Notes under the pieces: generated by a model
The model's input: the letters and a program-made list of their open reading frames with translations, nothing else
Databases searched by the model: none
What the model was told of the DNA's origin: nothing
Made by a program: the position numbers and the translations under genes
Shown here: positions 43,340 through 52,140 of the stretch, piece by piece
How positions within the stretch are numbered: the stretch's first letter is position 1
Layout: each line of letters starts with the position of its first letter
DNA from: Marinococcus sp. PL1-022
Lineage (GTDB): Bacteria > Bacillota > Bacilli > Bacillales > Marinococcaceae
Assembly: GCF_033845285.1 (NCBI RefSeq)
Contig: NZ_JAWXCX010000001.1
Location: 1,503,495 to 1,567,494 of the forward strand
Direction: 5' to 3'
DNA length: 64,000 bases

Positions 43340-45040
43340 CTACCACGGCTGGTCGGTGATTTCCTGGACTGTCCCCATGTCTTCGCTGCGGTTGACCGTA
43401 AAGGTAATCTCGTCGCCTTCTTTCATCAATACAGCATCGGCGTCACTGGACGTATTGTAGACATACAGGGTATCATCGCCCTCCAGCTTAAACTGGACAA
43501 GACTGGCGTCCTCGGCACCGGAGGTAATGACGACCCGGTCAACGGTTCCCTGGGCTTCTTCCCGGTCCGCTTCACTCGCTTCCACGCCTTCATCGGTGGA
43601 AGCAAGCGCGGAACGATAATTTTCCAGGGCGCCCTGGGCAGTTTCGCCAAACGCGTACACATCGGCATCGTTGGCTTTAATGTAGGCGTACTGCCGGAAC
43701 AGACCCGACGGATCAAGCGTATTAACGACCCAGGTCGCGTTGCCGTTAATGTTGTACATGATCGGCATGCTGCCGGTCCATTCTTTTTCAGGAAACTGGC
43801 GGTTCACAATACCTCGCGCGCCCTGCGTGTCCATCGCGCCTGTATATTCCTCGCCGTTGTACAGACGAAGCTCTCCGGTACGGGCATCAATAAACGAGAC
43901 ACCAAGGGTGGAGTCCGAATCTTCATTTGGACTGGTGAAATCCGTGAAATAGCTCATATTTCCGTCTGCATCAAAGACAGGCGTGACCTTATTTTCCGTG
44001 CCGTTTTCATTTGGAATAAGGACATCCTCTTTCCCAAACATGTAATTGAGCAGTCCCTGGCCGTATTTTCCGTACTTGTCATTCATGTCGCTCGCCATAG
44101 CAGGACTGTACGAGCTTTCAATAAACGACGGAGCGTTATCCGCTTTGTATTTGGACGCCTCCCCTGTTTCCGGGTCCACAACCACCACCTGCGCGTTCGT
44201 GTGATCCGTGTGCCAAGTCAAGGTGCGGTTTTGATAGACCGTCTGAACGTACCACGGCTTCCCTTCCTCATCCACCTCCAGGTAGGTGCTTCCGCTCTGG
44301 TACCAGGACGGAAAGGCACTAAAAATTACCCGGTTCAGCTTCTCGTTAAAAAAACTGCTGTTCGTGTACTGCATGGACGATTCCACAAAGGTCGGATTGT
44401 CGTTCGGATCGACCGCAGAAATCTGGAAATATCCCGGGGTTCCATCACCGCGGAACCAGCGGAACAGGTTCGTGTAATCCACGTTGGCAACATACATCGG
44501 CTCCCCGTCAATGACCTGTGCCTGAATGTCGCCAAAGTCATAAAACTGTGCATTATCCACTTCCGACATCGCTTTTTGCATTTTATTACGGGCGGATTCA
44601 GGTGCCACCTGTACAGGCGTCTCCTCCTCGGAAAACGATGGTGGATTGTCCGCCACCTGACTGTTGTTGTCAATCGCTTCATGGGTCTCCTCGTAGCCAA
44701 ACAGGCTTCGTACGAGAAGCACTAGCAGAAAGAGAAGAATCACCGCGCCGCCAAGAGCGGATATGTTGATGCTTTTATCAGGGACCCCTTCTCCTGAAGT
44801 CCTCGCCAGGGTGTAAAAGATCGCACTGAACACTAAAAGGGCCACGAGGTTGGGCCCGGCCAGTGACAGCATCGTCCATGCCGGAAGGACAAAGTAGCTG
44901 GCAATGACGGCTAAAACAAATGTCAGCCCAAGCGCGGGCAAAACGGATTTAACCAGTAAACGCGGTCGGATAATAGAAATAACCAGAGCGGCAATAAAAG
45001 AAAAAATCATTACAAGTAAAGCAGTCAGTAAAATCGTCAA
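43340..45040 (-). CDS. Unrecognised membrane protein with large C-terminal domain
   Basis: 566 residues. Four hydrophobic segments (about 3-24, 32-52, 55-77, 92-113) are followed by an acidic, Asn/Ser-rich linker and a ~430-residue, probably extracytoplasmic domain. The latter is beta-rich and contains DGEPMYVANVDYTNLFRWF, VVVDPETGEASKYKAD, SFIDARTGELRLYNG and TGSMPIMYNINGNATWVVN. The DPETGE and DARTGE pieces look like repeats of a PepSY-like or beta-propeller-like unit, but no family can be named. The TTG start at 45040 is supported by TTGGAG 9 nt upstream. It stands alone between two gene-free stretches. Confidence 0.6.
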   Translation of the reverse strand: MTILLTALLVMIFSFIAALVISIIRPRLLVKSVLPALGLTFVLAVIASYFVLPAWTMLSLAGPNLVALLVFSAIFYTLARTSGEGVPDKSINISALGGAVILLFLLVLLVRSLFGYEETHEAIDNNSQVADNPPSFSEEETPVQVAPESARNKMQKAMSEVDNAQFYDFGDIQAQVIDGEPMYVANVDYTNLFRWFRGDGTPGYFQISAVDPNDNPTFVESSMQYTNSSFFNEKLNRVIFSAFPSWYQSGSTYLEVDEEGKPWYVQTVYQNRTLTWHTDHTNAQVVVVDPETGEASKYKADNAPSFIESSYSPAMASDMNDKYGKYGQGLLNYMFGKEDVLIPNENGTENKVTPVFDADGNMSYFTDFTSPNEDSDSTLGVSFIDARTGELRLYNGEEYTGAMDTQGARGIVNRQFPEKEWTGSMPIMYNINGNATWVVNTLDPSGLFRQYAYIKANDADVYAFGETAQGALENYRSALASTDEGVEASEADREEAQGTVDRVVITSGAEDASLVQFKLEGDDTLYVYNTSSDADAVLMKEGDEITFTVNRSEDMGTVQEITDQPW

Positions 45041-45606
45041 AAAAACACTCCAAGCGTCATAAAATTAGATTCGGTTGGCATCGAAAAGGTGTTAACTGCC
45101 TGTTCAGCGAGCGGTCGTTACTTCACAGCTGATACGCCGGGGTTCTTTACAGGCTCCTCCCGTTCAGTCTCTGTATGTACATCCTGTAGCCACTCCTGAT
45201 AAATCCTCCATTCCAGAGCAGCACCGGGCTCTCGCCTTATGAGAGACTTCCTGCTTTTTCAGCTGACCATTACCACCTCCTTCGTCACGTTCTCTCTCCA
45301 CCATAGCATACGCGTATAGTATGCTTCCCGTCATTTATAACCGCAGAAGCGGGCGCTCCCCCACCGGTAATATGATCACCTTTAAAATGAATTTACGAAA
45401 GACACACTGAAATCCCGGTAATCGACAGTATCAGGGGCCGTTCTTTCCGATTACCGCTGTACATAAGCTAGGATATTCGCACACTACTGGAGAAGGGAAA
45501 CCAATAACGAAGGCACCAAAAACAAAGCTAAGCATTATTATATCAGTCCTTATACTGTAAAAAAATGGTTATCTATGTGAAATAAAAAAAGCCCTGATGC
45601 CAGGGC
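45041..45606. other. Gene-poor stretch
   Basis: About 565 bp containing only the broken small frame listed separately, a palindrome-like GCATACGCGTATAGTATGC at 45305-45323 and a minus-strand terminator at the right edge. No RNA gene was recognised. Confidence 0.5.
45118..45270 (-). pseudogene. Small reading frame interrupted by an early stop
   Basis: An AAGGAGGTGG ribosome binding site is followed by ATG GTC AGC TGA, and the same frame then runs open for 46 more codons (ending QEWLQDVHTETE, then EEPVKNPG) to a TAA. The neighbouring frame also looks coding before codon 14 (QLKKQEVSHKAR), so a nonsense mutation or a frameshift is possible. The product is not recognised. A random frame beside a chance ribosome binding site is the alternative. 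Confidence 0.3.
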
Positions 45607-45608
45607 TT
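45586..45608 (-). terminator. Terminator of the YflT-like operon
   Basis: On the minus strand AAGCCCTG pairs perfectly with CAGGGCTT over GCAT and is followed by TTTTTATT. It overlaps the stop codon. Confidence 0.88.
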
Positions 45609-45948
45609 AAAATTCGACTTGATCCTGATTGGTCACGACAAGCAGCGTCTTGCCTTTTTGAAGTTCTTCTTCGAGGCGTTCGGATTTTTCCGAATCAAAC
45701 CCCAGCTTCTGCAGCTTCGTTAAAATAGTCTTCGTTTTTCCGCGGAATACGTTTTTCAGGCTTGTGCCGAAGCCGACCACTTTCATTCCTACTTTTTTGG
45801 CGTCTGTTTCCTTCCTTGCCCGGCGATCATGGTCATTATCGTACGCCAGGATATACATATCCTCGTCGCGGATGCCATCGTTACGAAGTTTATCAATCGT
45901 TTCACTCAGTGTTTCATCGTTATGGAAAATCTTGAACTTGGGTTCCAT
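45607..45948 (-). CDS. General stress protein 17M-like (YflT family)
   Basis: 113 residues. The ferredoxin-like YflT/GSP-17M pattern is visible: FKIFHNDETLSETIDKLRNDGI, DMYILAYDN and a C-terminal QKGKTLLVVTNQ. B. subtilis YflT is a SigB-controlled general stress protein of unknown mechanism. The start at 45948 is chosen because GAGGTG lies 6 nt upstream; a GTG three codons earlier overlaps that site. It follows the unrecognised 198-residue gene by 33 nt on the same strand and is probably co-transcribed. Confidence 0.8.
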   Translation of the reverse strand: MEPKFKIFHNDETLSETIDKLRNDGIRDEDMYILAYDNDHDRRARKETDAKKVGMKVVGFGTSLKNVFRGKTKTILTKLQKLGFDSEKSERLEEELQKGKTLLVVTNQDQVEF

Positions 45949-45981
45949 TCGCTTCACCTCATAAAATTAGTATAGGTTCAT

Positions 45982-46578
45982 TCAGGCATTGGATGCTTTT
46001 TTTAATTTCTTTAACGTTTTTGCCGGCTTTTGCGTCGAGGCTTTCGTGCCTTCAAATTTTTCCTCTTCGTATTCCTCTTCCTGTTCCCAGGCGTCTTCGT
46101 TCCCGCTGCCGGCAGACGTTTCCGCGGCGCTCTCTTCCGTTTCAGGCGGAGACTGCTCCCCGTTGTTTTCACCTTCTGCAGCGGTTCTGTCAGGAACATA
46201 CGCGGACCCCTGGATTTTTTCACCGGTATGGATGACCGCTTCCCCGACGTGATAGCGCAGAGTGTATATTTTCTTTTTGATTTTTTTTGGCACCTTGGCC
46301 ATTGCAAACACAGCCGCGGATACCTTGGCGACTCGCTTGACGGTTTTTACCGTGCCTTTGGCTTTTTTCTCCATGCCCTGGCCGGATTTAATGGCCTGAC
46401 TCAGCGGCTCCGGGCTCAGCTTCCGGGCTTTTTTCGCGGTCTGGTTGACGTTTTTTTCTGCTTTTTTGCCGATGTCTTTACGCAGCAATGGCAGCGCCCC
46501 GCCGATTAAACTGCCGGCAGCCATGAACGCGTAGGTAAGGTTGTCATTGCCCCTGGAGCTTTTCTTCTTGCTGCTCAC
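45982..46578 (-). CDS. Charge-segregated protein, unknown
   Basis: 198 residues. After a short hydrophobic part (LTYAFMAAGSLIGGALPLL, about residues 14-32) the next ~85 residues are strongly basic (KKAEKNVNQTAKKARK, VPKKIKKKI), and the last ~70 are strongly acidic (EEEYEEEKFE), ending again in a lysine-rich tail. The hydrophobic stretch resembles the YtxH-type stress-protein layout, but the match is weak. The GTG at 46578 has GGTGGTGG close upstream; an ATG at 46617 has no ribosome binding site. It forms an operon with the YflT-like gene. Confidence 0.6.
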   Translation of the reverse strand: MSSKKKSSRGNDNLTYAFMAAGSLIGGALPLLRKDIGKKAEKNVNQTAKKARKLSPEPLSQAIKSGQGMEKKAKGTVKTVKRVAKVSAAVFAMAKVPKKIKKKIYTLRYHVGEAVIHTGEKIQGSAYVPDRTAAEGENNGEQSPPETEESAAETSAGSGNEDAWEQEEEYEEEKFEGTKASTQKPAKTLKKLKKASNA

Positions 46579-46740
46579 TGTTCCACCACCATTCAAAGGT
46601 ATGATTGCATGTACCATACCCGTATCTGTTTGGTCTTAAGCCAAACTTGGACCATAAACATACTTTAGGTCTAGAGGAAAGGAGGAGCTGCTCCCGCTCA
46701 AGCGCAGAACACGCACAGGTGCTAACGCATTTGGTGCACA

Positions 46741-46769
46741 AAAAAGCGGCCCCCATAAGGACCGCTTTT
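46741..46769 (-). terminator. Terminator of the hemD-like/cvfB operon
   Basis: AAAAAGCGG(CC) and (GG)ACCGCTTTTT pair around CCCATAA. The tract is symmetrical and could work on both strands. Confidence 0.85.
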
Positions 46770-46810
46770 TCTATTCTTCTACACTGCCCGTCGACGTATA
46801 GCTGAAGCCG

Positions 46811-47680
46811 TTAATCTGTCTGCTCCTCCGACGGCTCCAGGATCAGGGTATTGTTTTCCTGACGGATGCGTTTTTCCTTCAACAGCGAACCCACGGCCCG
46901 CTTGAATGCCGCCTTGCTGAGGCCGAATTCCTTCCGGATGGTGTCCGGACTGCTCCGGTCCCCGAACGGAAGCGTGCCGCCTTCCTGCTCAATCCTCTCC
47001 AACAGCAGCCGGGCGTCTTCGCCAATTGCTACTTCCTTCGGCGGATACATCGAGGCGTTTAGCGACCCGTCCTCCTGGCGGTGGGTAACACGCACCTTCA
47101 GCTTTTCGCCTACATGCGGCCGGTGGGTCCAGTCCGATTCATGAACAAAGATTTTGTAGCGGTCAGCGGTTAATAAAAAGGCACCGAACGGCGGCGAACT
47201 GTAAACCGTGGCGTTGACCCAGCTGTGATGCAGGTCCGCTGGTGCCGGCGCCATTACCTGCTGTACGTCGTCTTCACTGGCCGGAAAGGCTTGCAGGCCG
47301 CCGGCCGTGTACTCCAGGTGCACAAACAGAAACTCCCCGGGAGCGGGCCAGTACGCTTCATCCTGCAGGTAGTCATGCCGTTCGACCGGTGCCTTCCACC
47401 GTTCGTCGACCGCTACTTCGATACCACGGTCCGCATCGCTTGTCACGACCGCGAGCCAGGCAAAGCCTTCCTCCTCTACGTCGGGCAGATGCACGTCCAA
47501 CCGTTTGTTTCCTTCTTCGTCAAACCAGCTGATCGCCTCCACCTGGTCCCCGGTGGAAAGCTCCCCGTTAGTATCTTCTTTGTACAGCCGGGCGATTTGG
47601 GCTCCTGAAGCAAGCACATAGTATTCGCCTTTATCATTTAATACGTTCCATCGCTGCATGCGTGAGAATAGTTGTTTCAA
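46811..47680 (-). CDS. cvfB: S1-type RNA-binding protein CvfB (YitL)
   Basis: 289 residues. The N-terminal two thirds form S1-like beta barrels (for example YKIFVHESDWTHRPHVGEKLKVRVTH), and the C-terminus is the typical winged helix EFGLSKAAFKRAVGSLLKEKRI. CvfB binds RNA and in S. aureus influences virulence gene expression; it is cytoplasmic. The TTG at 47680 is preferred because AAAGGA lies 9 nt upstream and the gene then begins 4 nt after the stop of the preceding hemD-like gene; the open frame further upstream overlaps that gene. Confidence 0.87.
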   Translation of the reverse strand: MKQLFSRMQRWNVLNDKGEYYVLASGAQIARLYKEDTNGELSTGDQVEAISWFDEEGNKRLDVHLPDVEEEGFAWLAVVTSDADRGIEVAVDERWKAPVERHDYLQDEAYWPAPGEFLFVHLEYTAGGLQAFPASEDDVQQVMAPAPADLHHSWVNATVYSSPPFGAFLLTADRYKIFVHESDWTHRPHVGEKLKVRVTHRQEDGSLNASMYPPKEVAIGEDARLLLERIEQEGGTLPFGDRSSPDTIRKEFGLSKAAFKRAVGSLLKEKRIRQENNTLILEPSEEQTD

Positions 47681-47684
47681 TGGA

Positions 47685-48500
47685 TTAGTCCTTTCGTTGT
47701 TCAAAATGTTTGGACAGAGCGACAATCATGGCGCCCATCCGTTCGTTGTCCGGCACCACATAGTCATCGATGCCTCTTTCTCTTAATGCTTCCGCCGTCA
47801 CTTTACCGACCGCCGTCGGCATCACCTGATGACGGAGTGCTTCCTGCAGCTCTTCAGTACGGCCATCCTGCCCGGCATACTGAAAGAGAGCGTGCACCTG
47901 GATGGCAGTGGTAAAACAGATCGCGTCGCTGCCGGCATTCAAAATGGTTTCGAGGCATTCGGCTGCGACTGCCTCTTCGGGAGGCGTGTGCTGATACGGC
48001 AGAATGTCATACACTTCCGCACCGTGCTCCTCGAGGTACCGGCGGAGTCTCGGATTTTCAATACCGTGCAGCTGCACCATGACCCGCTTCTGCCGGAAAT
48101 CACGGCCGTCGAGGGCGCGGATCATGCCTTCGGTCGTGCCGTCATCATCGCGGGCTGCGATCTCACAATCCAGGCTCTTTAAGACATTAGCGGTCTTGTA
48201 GCCGCGTGCCGCTACCTTTGTCTGCTGAATTTTTTGCACAAATGCTTCCCGGAGGCCTTCCTCCTCCACAATATCCAGCATCGCGTTCAGTCCCATGCCC
48301 GTCATGAAAATGCTCCAGTCCACCGGCTGCTCGAGATAGGCACGCATCGGCGCCCGCAGCTGTTCTTCATTTAAAAACGATGTTCCCTGCAGCGGATAGT
48401 TAAGCGGCTCTCCCCCCTGCCGCCGAATCAGCTCTTCCATTTCCTCTGTCTTCCGGGATGCGGCAAGAATCACCTGCCGTCCGCTTAATCCTTTGGCCAC
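47685..48500 (-). CDS. Uroporphyrinogen-III synthase-like protein
   Basis: 271 residues with the two-lobed HemD pattern: VILAASRKTEEMEELIRRQGGEPLNYP at the start, MTGMGLNAMLDIVEE and ARGYKTANVLKSL in the first lobe, and FTTAIQVHALFQYA and AVGKVTAEALRERGI in the second. HemD closes hydroxymethylbilane to uroporphyrinogen III in haem synthesis. No other haem genes are near, so this may be a second, specialised copy. The GTG at 48500 follows AAGGAGG by 8 nt. It is the first gene of an operon with cvfB and is divergent from the ABC-F gene. Confidence 0.82.
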   Translation of the reverse strand: MAKGLSGRQVILAASRKTEEMEELIRRQGGEPLNYPLQGTSFLNEEQLRAPMRAYLEQPVDWSIFMTGMGLNAMLDIVEEEGLREAFVQKIQQTKVAARGYKTANVLKSLDCEIAARDDDGTTEGMIRALDGRDFRQKRVMVQLHGIENPRLRRYLEEHGAEVYDILPYQHTPPEEAVAAECLETILNAGSDAICFTTAIQVHALFQYAGQDGRTEELQEALRHQVMPTAVGKVTAEALRERGIDDYVVPDNERMGAMIVALSKHFEQRKD

Positions 48501-48674
48501 CGAAATGCCTCCTTTGGTATCTATCCGTTTTCTGCATTTACTATATCATGCTTTTTCTGTCTCTGACAGCAGTGCCGGTCTTCTTTTCTGCTGAAAACTC
48601 CTCCTTTCCCTGTTCATTTTGAACCGCCGCGTGTTAGTATGAAACAGACTGTTATTTATAAAGGAGATATGAAC

Positions 48675-50273
48675 ATGATCGATGTACAAAACGTTGGACT
48701 CCGGTTTGGAGATCAAATTTTATTTGAAGACGTTAATATAAAGTTCACTCCCGGCAACTGCTACGGCTTGATCGGGGCGAACGGGGCCGGCAAATCCACG
48801 TTCTTAAAAATTCTTTCCGGGGAAATTGATTCCCAGAGCGGAAATGTAATCATGGATAAAGATTCACGGCTTGCCGTGCTGAAACAGGACCACTTCGCAT
48901 ACGAGGAATATACGGTCATCGACGTGGTCATTATGGGCCACAGCCGCCTGTATGAAGTGATGAACGAAAAGAACGAAATTTATATGAAACCGGACTTTTC
49001 CGACGAAGACGGCATGAAAGCGGCAGAGCTTGAAGCGGAATTTGCGGAAATGAACGGGTACGAAGCGGAAACAGAAGCTGCCCAGCTACTGCAGGGTCTC
49101 GGCATTACAGAGGATCTGCACCAGAAGCCGATGTCATCGTTGAGCGGTTCTCAAAAGGTTAAAGTGCTGCTCGCCCAGGCCCTGTTCGGCGATCCGGACG
49201 TGCTGCTCCTGGACGAGCCGACCAACAACCTGGACGTGCAGGCGGTACACTGGCTCGAGGAATTCCTGATTAACTTTGAAAATACGGTCATTGTCGTTTC
49301 CCACGACCGTCACTTCCTGAACCAGGTGTGCACGCACATTGCAGATCTCGACTTTAACAAAATTGAACTGTACGTCGGCAATTATGACTTCTGGTACGAA
49401 TCCAGCCAGCTCGCCCAGAAGATGGCCCGCGAACAGAACAAGAAAAAAGAGGAACAAATCAAGGAATTAAAAGACTTTATCGCCCGCTTCAGCGCGAACG
49501 CCTCTAAGTCCAAACAGGCCACTTCACGGAAAAAGACACTGGATAAAATTTCTCTTGATGACATCAAGCCGTCCTCGAGAAAGTATCCATTCGTGCAATT
49601 TAAGCCGAACCGGGAGCTTGGCAAAGACCTGCTGACCGTGGAAAACCTGTCAAAAACCATTGACGGCGTCAAGGTGCTCGATAACGTCAATTTCACCCTC
49701 AACAGCGGTGACAAAGTCGCGTTTGTCGGCGAAGAGGAAACGAAAAAAACTGTTCTGCTGCAGATTTTGGCCGGGGAAATGGAGCCGGACAGCGGTGACT
49801 ATAAATGGGGACTGACCACGAGCCGCTCCTACTTCCCGAAAGACAATTCTGCGTACTTTGAAGGCCTGAACATCAACCTGGTGGACTGGCTGCGCCAGTA
49901 TTCCCCGGACGACCAGAGCGAAACGTTTATCCGCGGCTTCCTCGGACGGATGCTCTTTTCCGGCGAAGAAGTATTTAAAAAAGCGGATGTGCTTTCCGGT
50001 GGTGAAAAAGTCCGCTGCATGCTTTCCAAAATGATGCTGAGCGGTGCGAACGTTCTTATTATGGATGAGCCAACCAACCACCTGGACCTCGAAGCCATTC
50101 AGGCGTTAAACAACGGCCTGAAGTCATTTAACGGTTCGGTTCTCTTCACGTCCCATGACCATGAATTTGTTCAAACGATCGCTAACCGGATTATTGAATT
50201 CACTCCGGAAGGTATGATCGACAAAGAAATGAGCTACGACGAGTATATCGAAGAGCAGTATGCTCGCGCGTAA
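48675..50273 (+). CDS. ykpA: ABC-F family ATPase YkpA
   Basis: 532 residues with two nucleotide-binding domains and no membrane part, as in ribosome-associated ABC-F proteins. Domain 1: Walker A GANGAGKST, signature LSGSQKVK, Walker B VLLLDEPTNNLD. Linker: QLAQKMAREQNKKKEEQIKEL. Domain 2: signature LSGGEKVR and Walker B VLIMDEPTNHLD, but its Walker A reads GEEETKKT with the glycine before lysine replaced. The YkpA branch (E. coli YbiT-like) is thought to act on the ribosome. The ATG at 48675 follows AAGGAG by 8 nt. Confidence 0.9.
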   Translation: MIDVQNVGLRFGDQILFEDVNIKFTPGNCYGLIGANGAGKSTFLKILSGEIDSQSGNVIMDKDSRLAVLKQDHFAYEEYTVIDVVIMGHSRLYEVMNEKNEIYMKPDFSDEDGMKAAELEAEFAEMNGYEAETEAAQLLQGLGITEDLHQKPMSSLSGSQKVKVLLAQALFGDPDVLLLDEPTNNLDVQAVHWLEEFLINFENTVIVVSHDRHFLNQVCTHIADLDFNKIELYVGNYDFWYESSQLAQKMAREQNKKKEEQIKELKDFIARFSANASKSKQATSRKKTLDKISLDDIKPSSRKYPFVQFKPNRELGKDLLTVENLSKTIDGVKVLDNVNFTLNSGDKVAFVGEEETKKTVLLQILAGEMEPDSGDYKWGLTTSRSYFPKDNSAYFEGLNINLVDWLRQYSPDDQSETFIRGFLGRMLFSGEEVFKKADVLSGGEKVRCMLSKMMLSGANVLIMDEPTNHLDLEAIQALNNGLKSFNGSVLFTSHDHEFVQTIANRIIEFTPEGMIDKEMSYDEYIEEQYARA

Positions 50274-50295
50274 CATTTTCATGTAATCTATCAGG

Positions 50296-50326
50296 CACCA
50301 GGGTGTTCGCGCCCTGGTGTTTTTTT
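50296..50326 (+). terminator. Terminator of ykpA
   Basis: CACCAGGG (50296-50303) pairs perfectly with CCCTGGTG (50312-50319), followed by seven T. Confidence 0.93.
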
Positions 50327-50459
50327 AGTGCTTATTTGTAATTTTCTATTTCTTTCTTAATTATGATAATTTTATTTTATAACAAATACGGTAAATGAAA
50401 TTTTTAATTATTTAAAATAGTTACCGCGAATCTACGCCACCCGCGGTAAATTGCTGCTT

Positions 50460-51230
50460 TTAATTATCTTCAGTTTGAGCGATCACCTCACGAACACGCT
50501 CCACTGGTACCGCAAGCCCGTAGCGTTCCCCCTGCTGTGAACTGCTTGCAAACACAACACCAGTTACCTCTCCCTCTTCTGTCAGCACCGGACTGCCACT
50601 GCTTCCATTGAACACAGGAGCGTCAAGCACTAGCTGCTCCTCCTCCCTCTCGACGATGTCTCCGCGATTGGCCACATCTGAAAAACCGAGTGGGTTTCCA
50701 ATCACGATAACCCCGGAGCCGGCAGATAGACTCGCGTCCGCTAGGGTAACGCTGCCACCGTCCCAATGTTCCTTTAGTGTCACAACAGCAAGATCGGCCT
50801 GGTTATCTACTGCTTCCACTGCTGCTTCTGCAAGGTCGCCATCCCCAGTTTCGACTGCTAAACTGTCCGCCCCTTCAACTACATGGTAATTTGTAACGAA
50901 AACGTTGGCGTCTTTTACAAAAAAGCCTGTTCCAAAGGACGTTTCTCCGTTCTCCACTGCCTGAATTTTTGTGACCGCCTCCTGCCACTGCTGCACCTCC
51001 TCCTGCTTGGACAGCTGATACGAAGCTGTTAAAAAAGACCAGGCGTCCAGACGGAAGGTATCAATTAAATAATAGGCGGATTGAAAAACCAGCATCCCCG
51101 CCATCAGCACTGCAATTACCCGGAACAAACCACGGCGTTTATTTTTCGGCTTCCGCGGCGGCTCCGGCTCAAAGTCTCCTGGATCCGGCTCACCTTCGAG
51201 GCGTTCTTCCCATTCTTCGTCTCTACTCAT
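50460..51230 (-). CDS. Membrane-anchored trypsin-like serine protease
   Basis: 256 residues. An acidic then basic cytoplasmic N-terminus is followed by one membrane segment (about 37-57) and a chymotrypsin-fold protease domain. The catalytic triad is visible as His116 (TNYHVVEG), Asp146 (QADLAVVTL) and Ser211 (NGSSGSP). Unlike HtrA/DegP it has no PDZ domain. The active site is predicted outside the membrane, so a role in surface protein quality control or processing is likely but not specific. AGGAGAGG precedes the ATG. It is divergent from the yihY-like gene. Confidence 0.85.
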   Translation of the reverse strand: MSRDEEWEERLEGEPDPGDFEPEPPRKPKNKRRGLFRVIAVLMAGMLVFQSAYYLIDTFRLDAWSFLTASYQLSKQEEVQQWQEAVTKIQAVENGETSFGTGFFVKDANVFVTNYHVVEGADSLAVETGDGDLAEAAVEAVDNQADLAVVTLKEHWDGGSVTLADASLSAGSGVIVIGNPLGFSDVANRGDIVEREEEQLVLDAPVFNGSSGSPVLTEEGEVTGVVFASSSQQGERYGLAVPVERVREVIAQTEDN

Positions 51231-51319
51231 ACACCTCTCCTTTTTCCGCCTCTTCTCATTCTCTACTTCTGTATTATAATGAGAAAAAGAGACTTCCGCA
51301 AAAAAAGGAGGGTTATCCT

Positions 51320-52126
51320 ATGCATTTTTTTCAATCTTTCCTTAAAAAAAGCATTGAAGATAAAATTTATGACATCGCCGCCCAGCTGGCTTATTACTTT
51401 CTTCTCGCCATGCTCCCTCTATTAATGCTGCTGATCAGTATTATCGGCTTTTTTTCCATCAATACGGACGACACCCTTTCACTTATCAGTGCCTATGTTC
51501 CCGGGGGAGCCTTTACGATTATTCAGAACAACCTGAATGCAATTTTGAATTCGCAGTCGTTTGGTCTGCTGTCGCTCAGTACAGTCGCTACACTCTGGCT
51601 GAGCCTGATGGGTACATTCGCCATTATCCGTGCGATCAACGCTGCCTACCGCCTGAAGATCCCTTCTTTTTTATCCATGTTGGGAAAGGGTATCGTTATC
51701 GTGTTGTCTTTGCTGCTCGCCATCATCCTATCCCTGTTGCTTCCTATCTACGGCGAACCACTCGGTGTCTTACTTTTTCGCTTTGTCGGCCTCGATGATT
51801 ATTTCCTGCAGCTGTGGGGCTGGATTCGCTGGGTCATCAGCTTTTTGGTAATAGGCTCGATCCTTGCCATGATTTACAAAGTAGTGCCCAACCGAAAAAC
51901 CACCTGGAGAGAATCCCTTCCTGGAGCTACTCTTGCCCTATTCACCTGGCAGGCAGCTTCTTTTGGATTTTCGTTTTACGTCAGCACCAGTGATTATTCC
52001 ATGATATATGGCAATTTGGGAAATTTAATCGTGCTGATGCTCTGGTTTTATCTTACAGGGTTCGCCATTCTTCTGGGCGGAGAATGGAATGCCTGTCTCC
52101 ATGAAAGAGACAAGAAAACTATTTGA
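51320..52126 (+). CDS. YihY/BrkB family membrane protein
   Basis: 268 residues with six predicted membrane segments. Family motifs include AAQLAYYFLLAMLPLLMLL, ATLWLSLMGTFAIIRAINAAY, and LIVLMLWFYLTGFAILLGGEWNA at the end. The B. subtilis homologue is YfkH. The family was once called RNase BN in error; its transport or structural role is unknown. AAGGAGG lies upstream of the ATG and a TATAAT stands at 51275-51280. It is convergent with the next gene at a 14-nt distance. Confidence 0.9.
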   Translation: MHFFQSFLKKSIEDKIYDIAAQLAYYFLLAMLPLLMLLISIIGFFSINTDDTLSLISAYVPGGAFTIIQNNLNAILNSQSFGLLSLSTVATLWLSLMGTFAIIRAINAAYRLKIPSFLSMLGKGIVIVLSLLLAIILSLLLPIYGEPLGVLLFRFVGLDDYFLQLWGWIRWVISFLVIGSILAMIYKVVPNRKTTWRESLPGATLALFTWQAASFGFSFYVSTSDYSMIYGNLGNLIVLMLWFYLTGFAILLGGEWNACLHERDKKTI

Positions 52127-52140
52127 ATATATCTTTAATT

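Noticed and set aside
46605-46640. SigB promoter before the stress-type operon (GGGTAT on the minus strand)
   Set aside because: No GTTT element at the required 12-15 bp distance, so only the -10 half matches.
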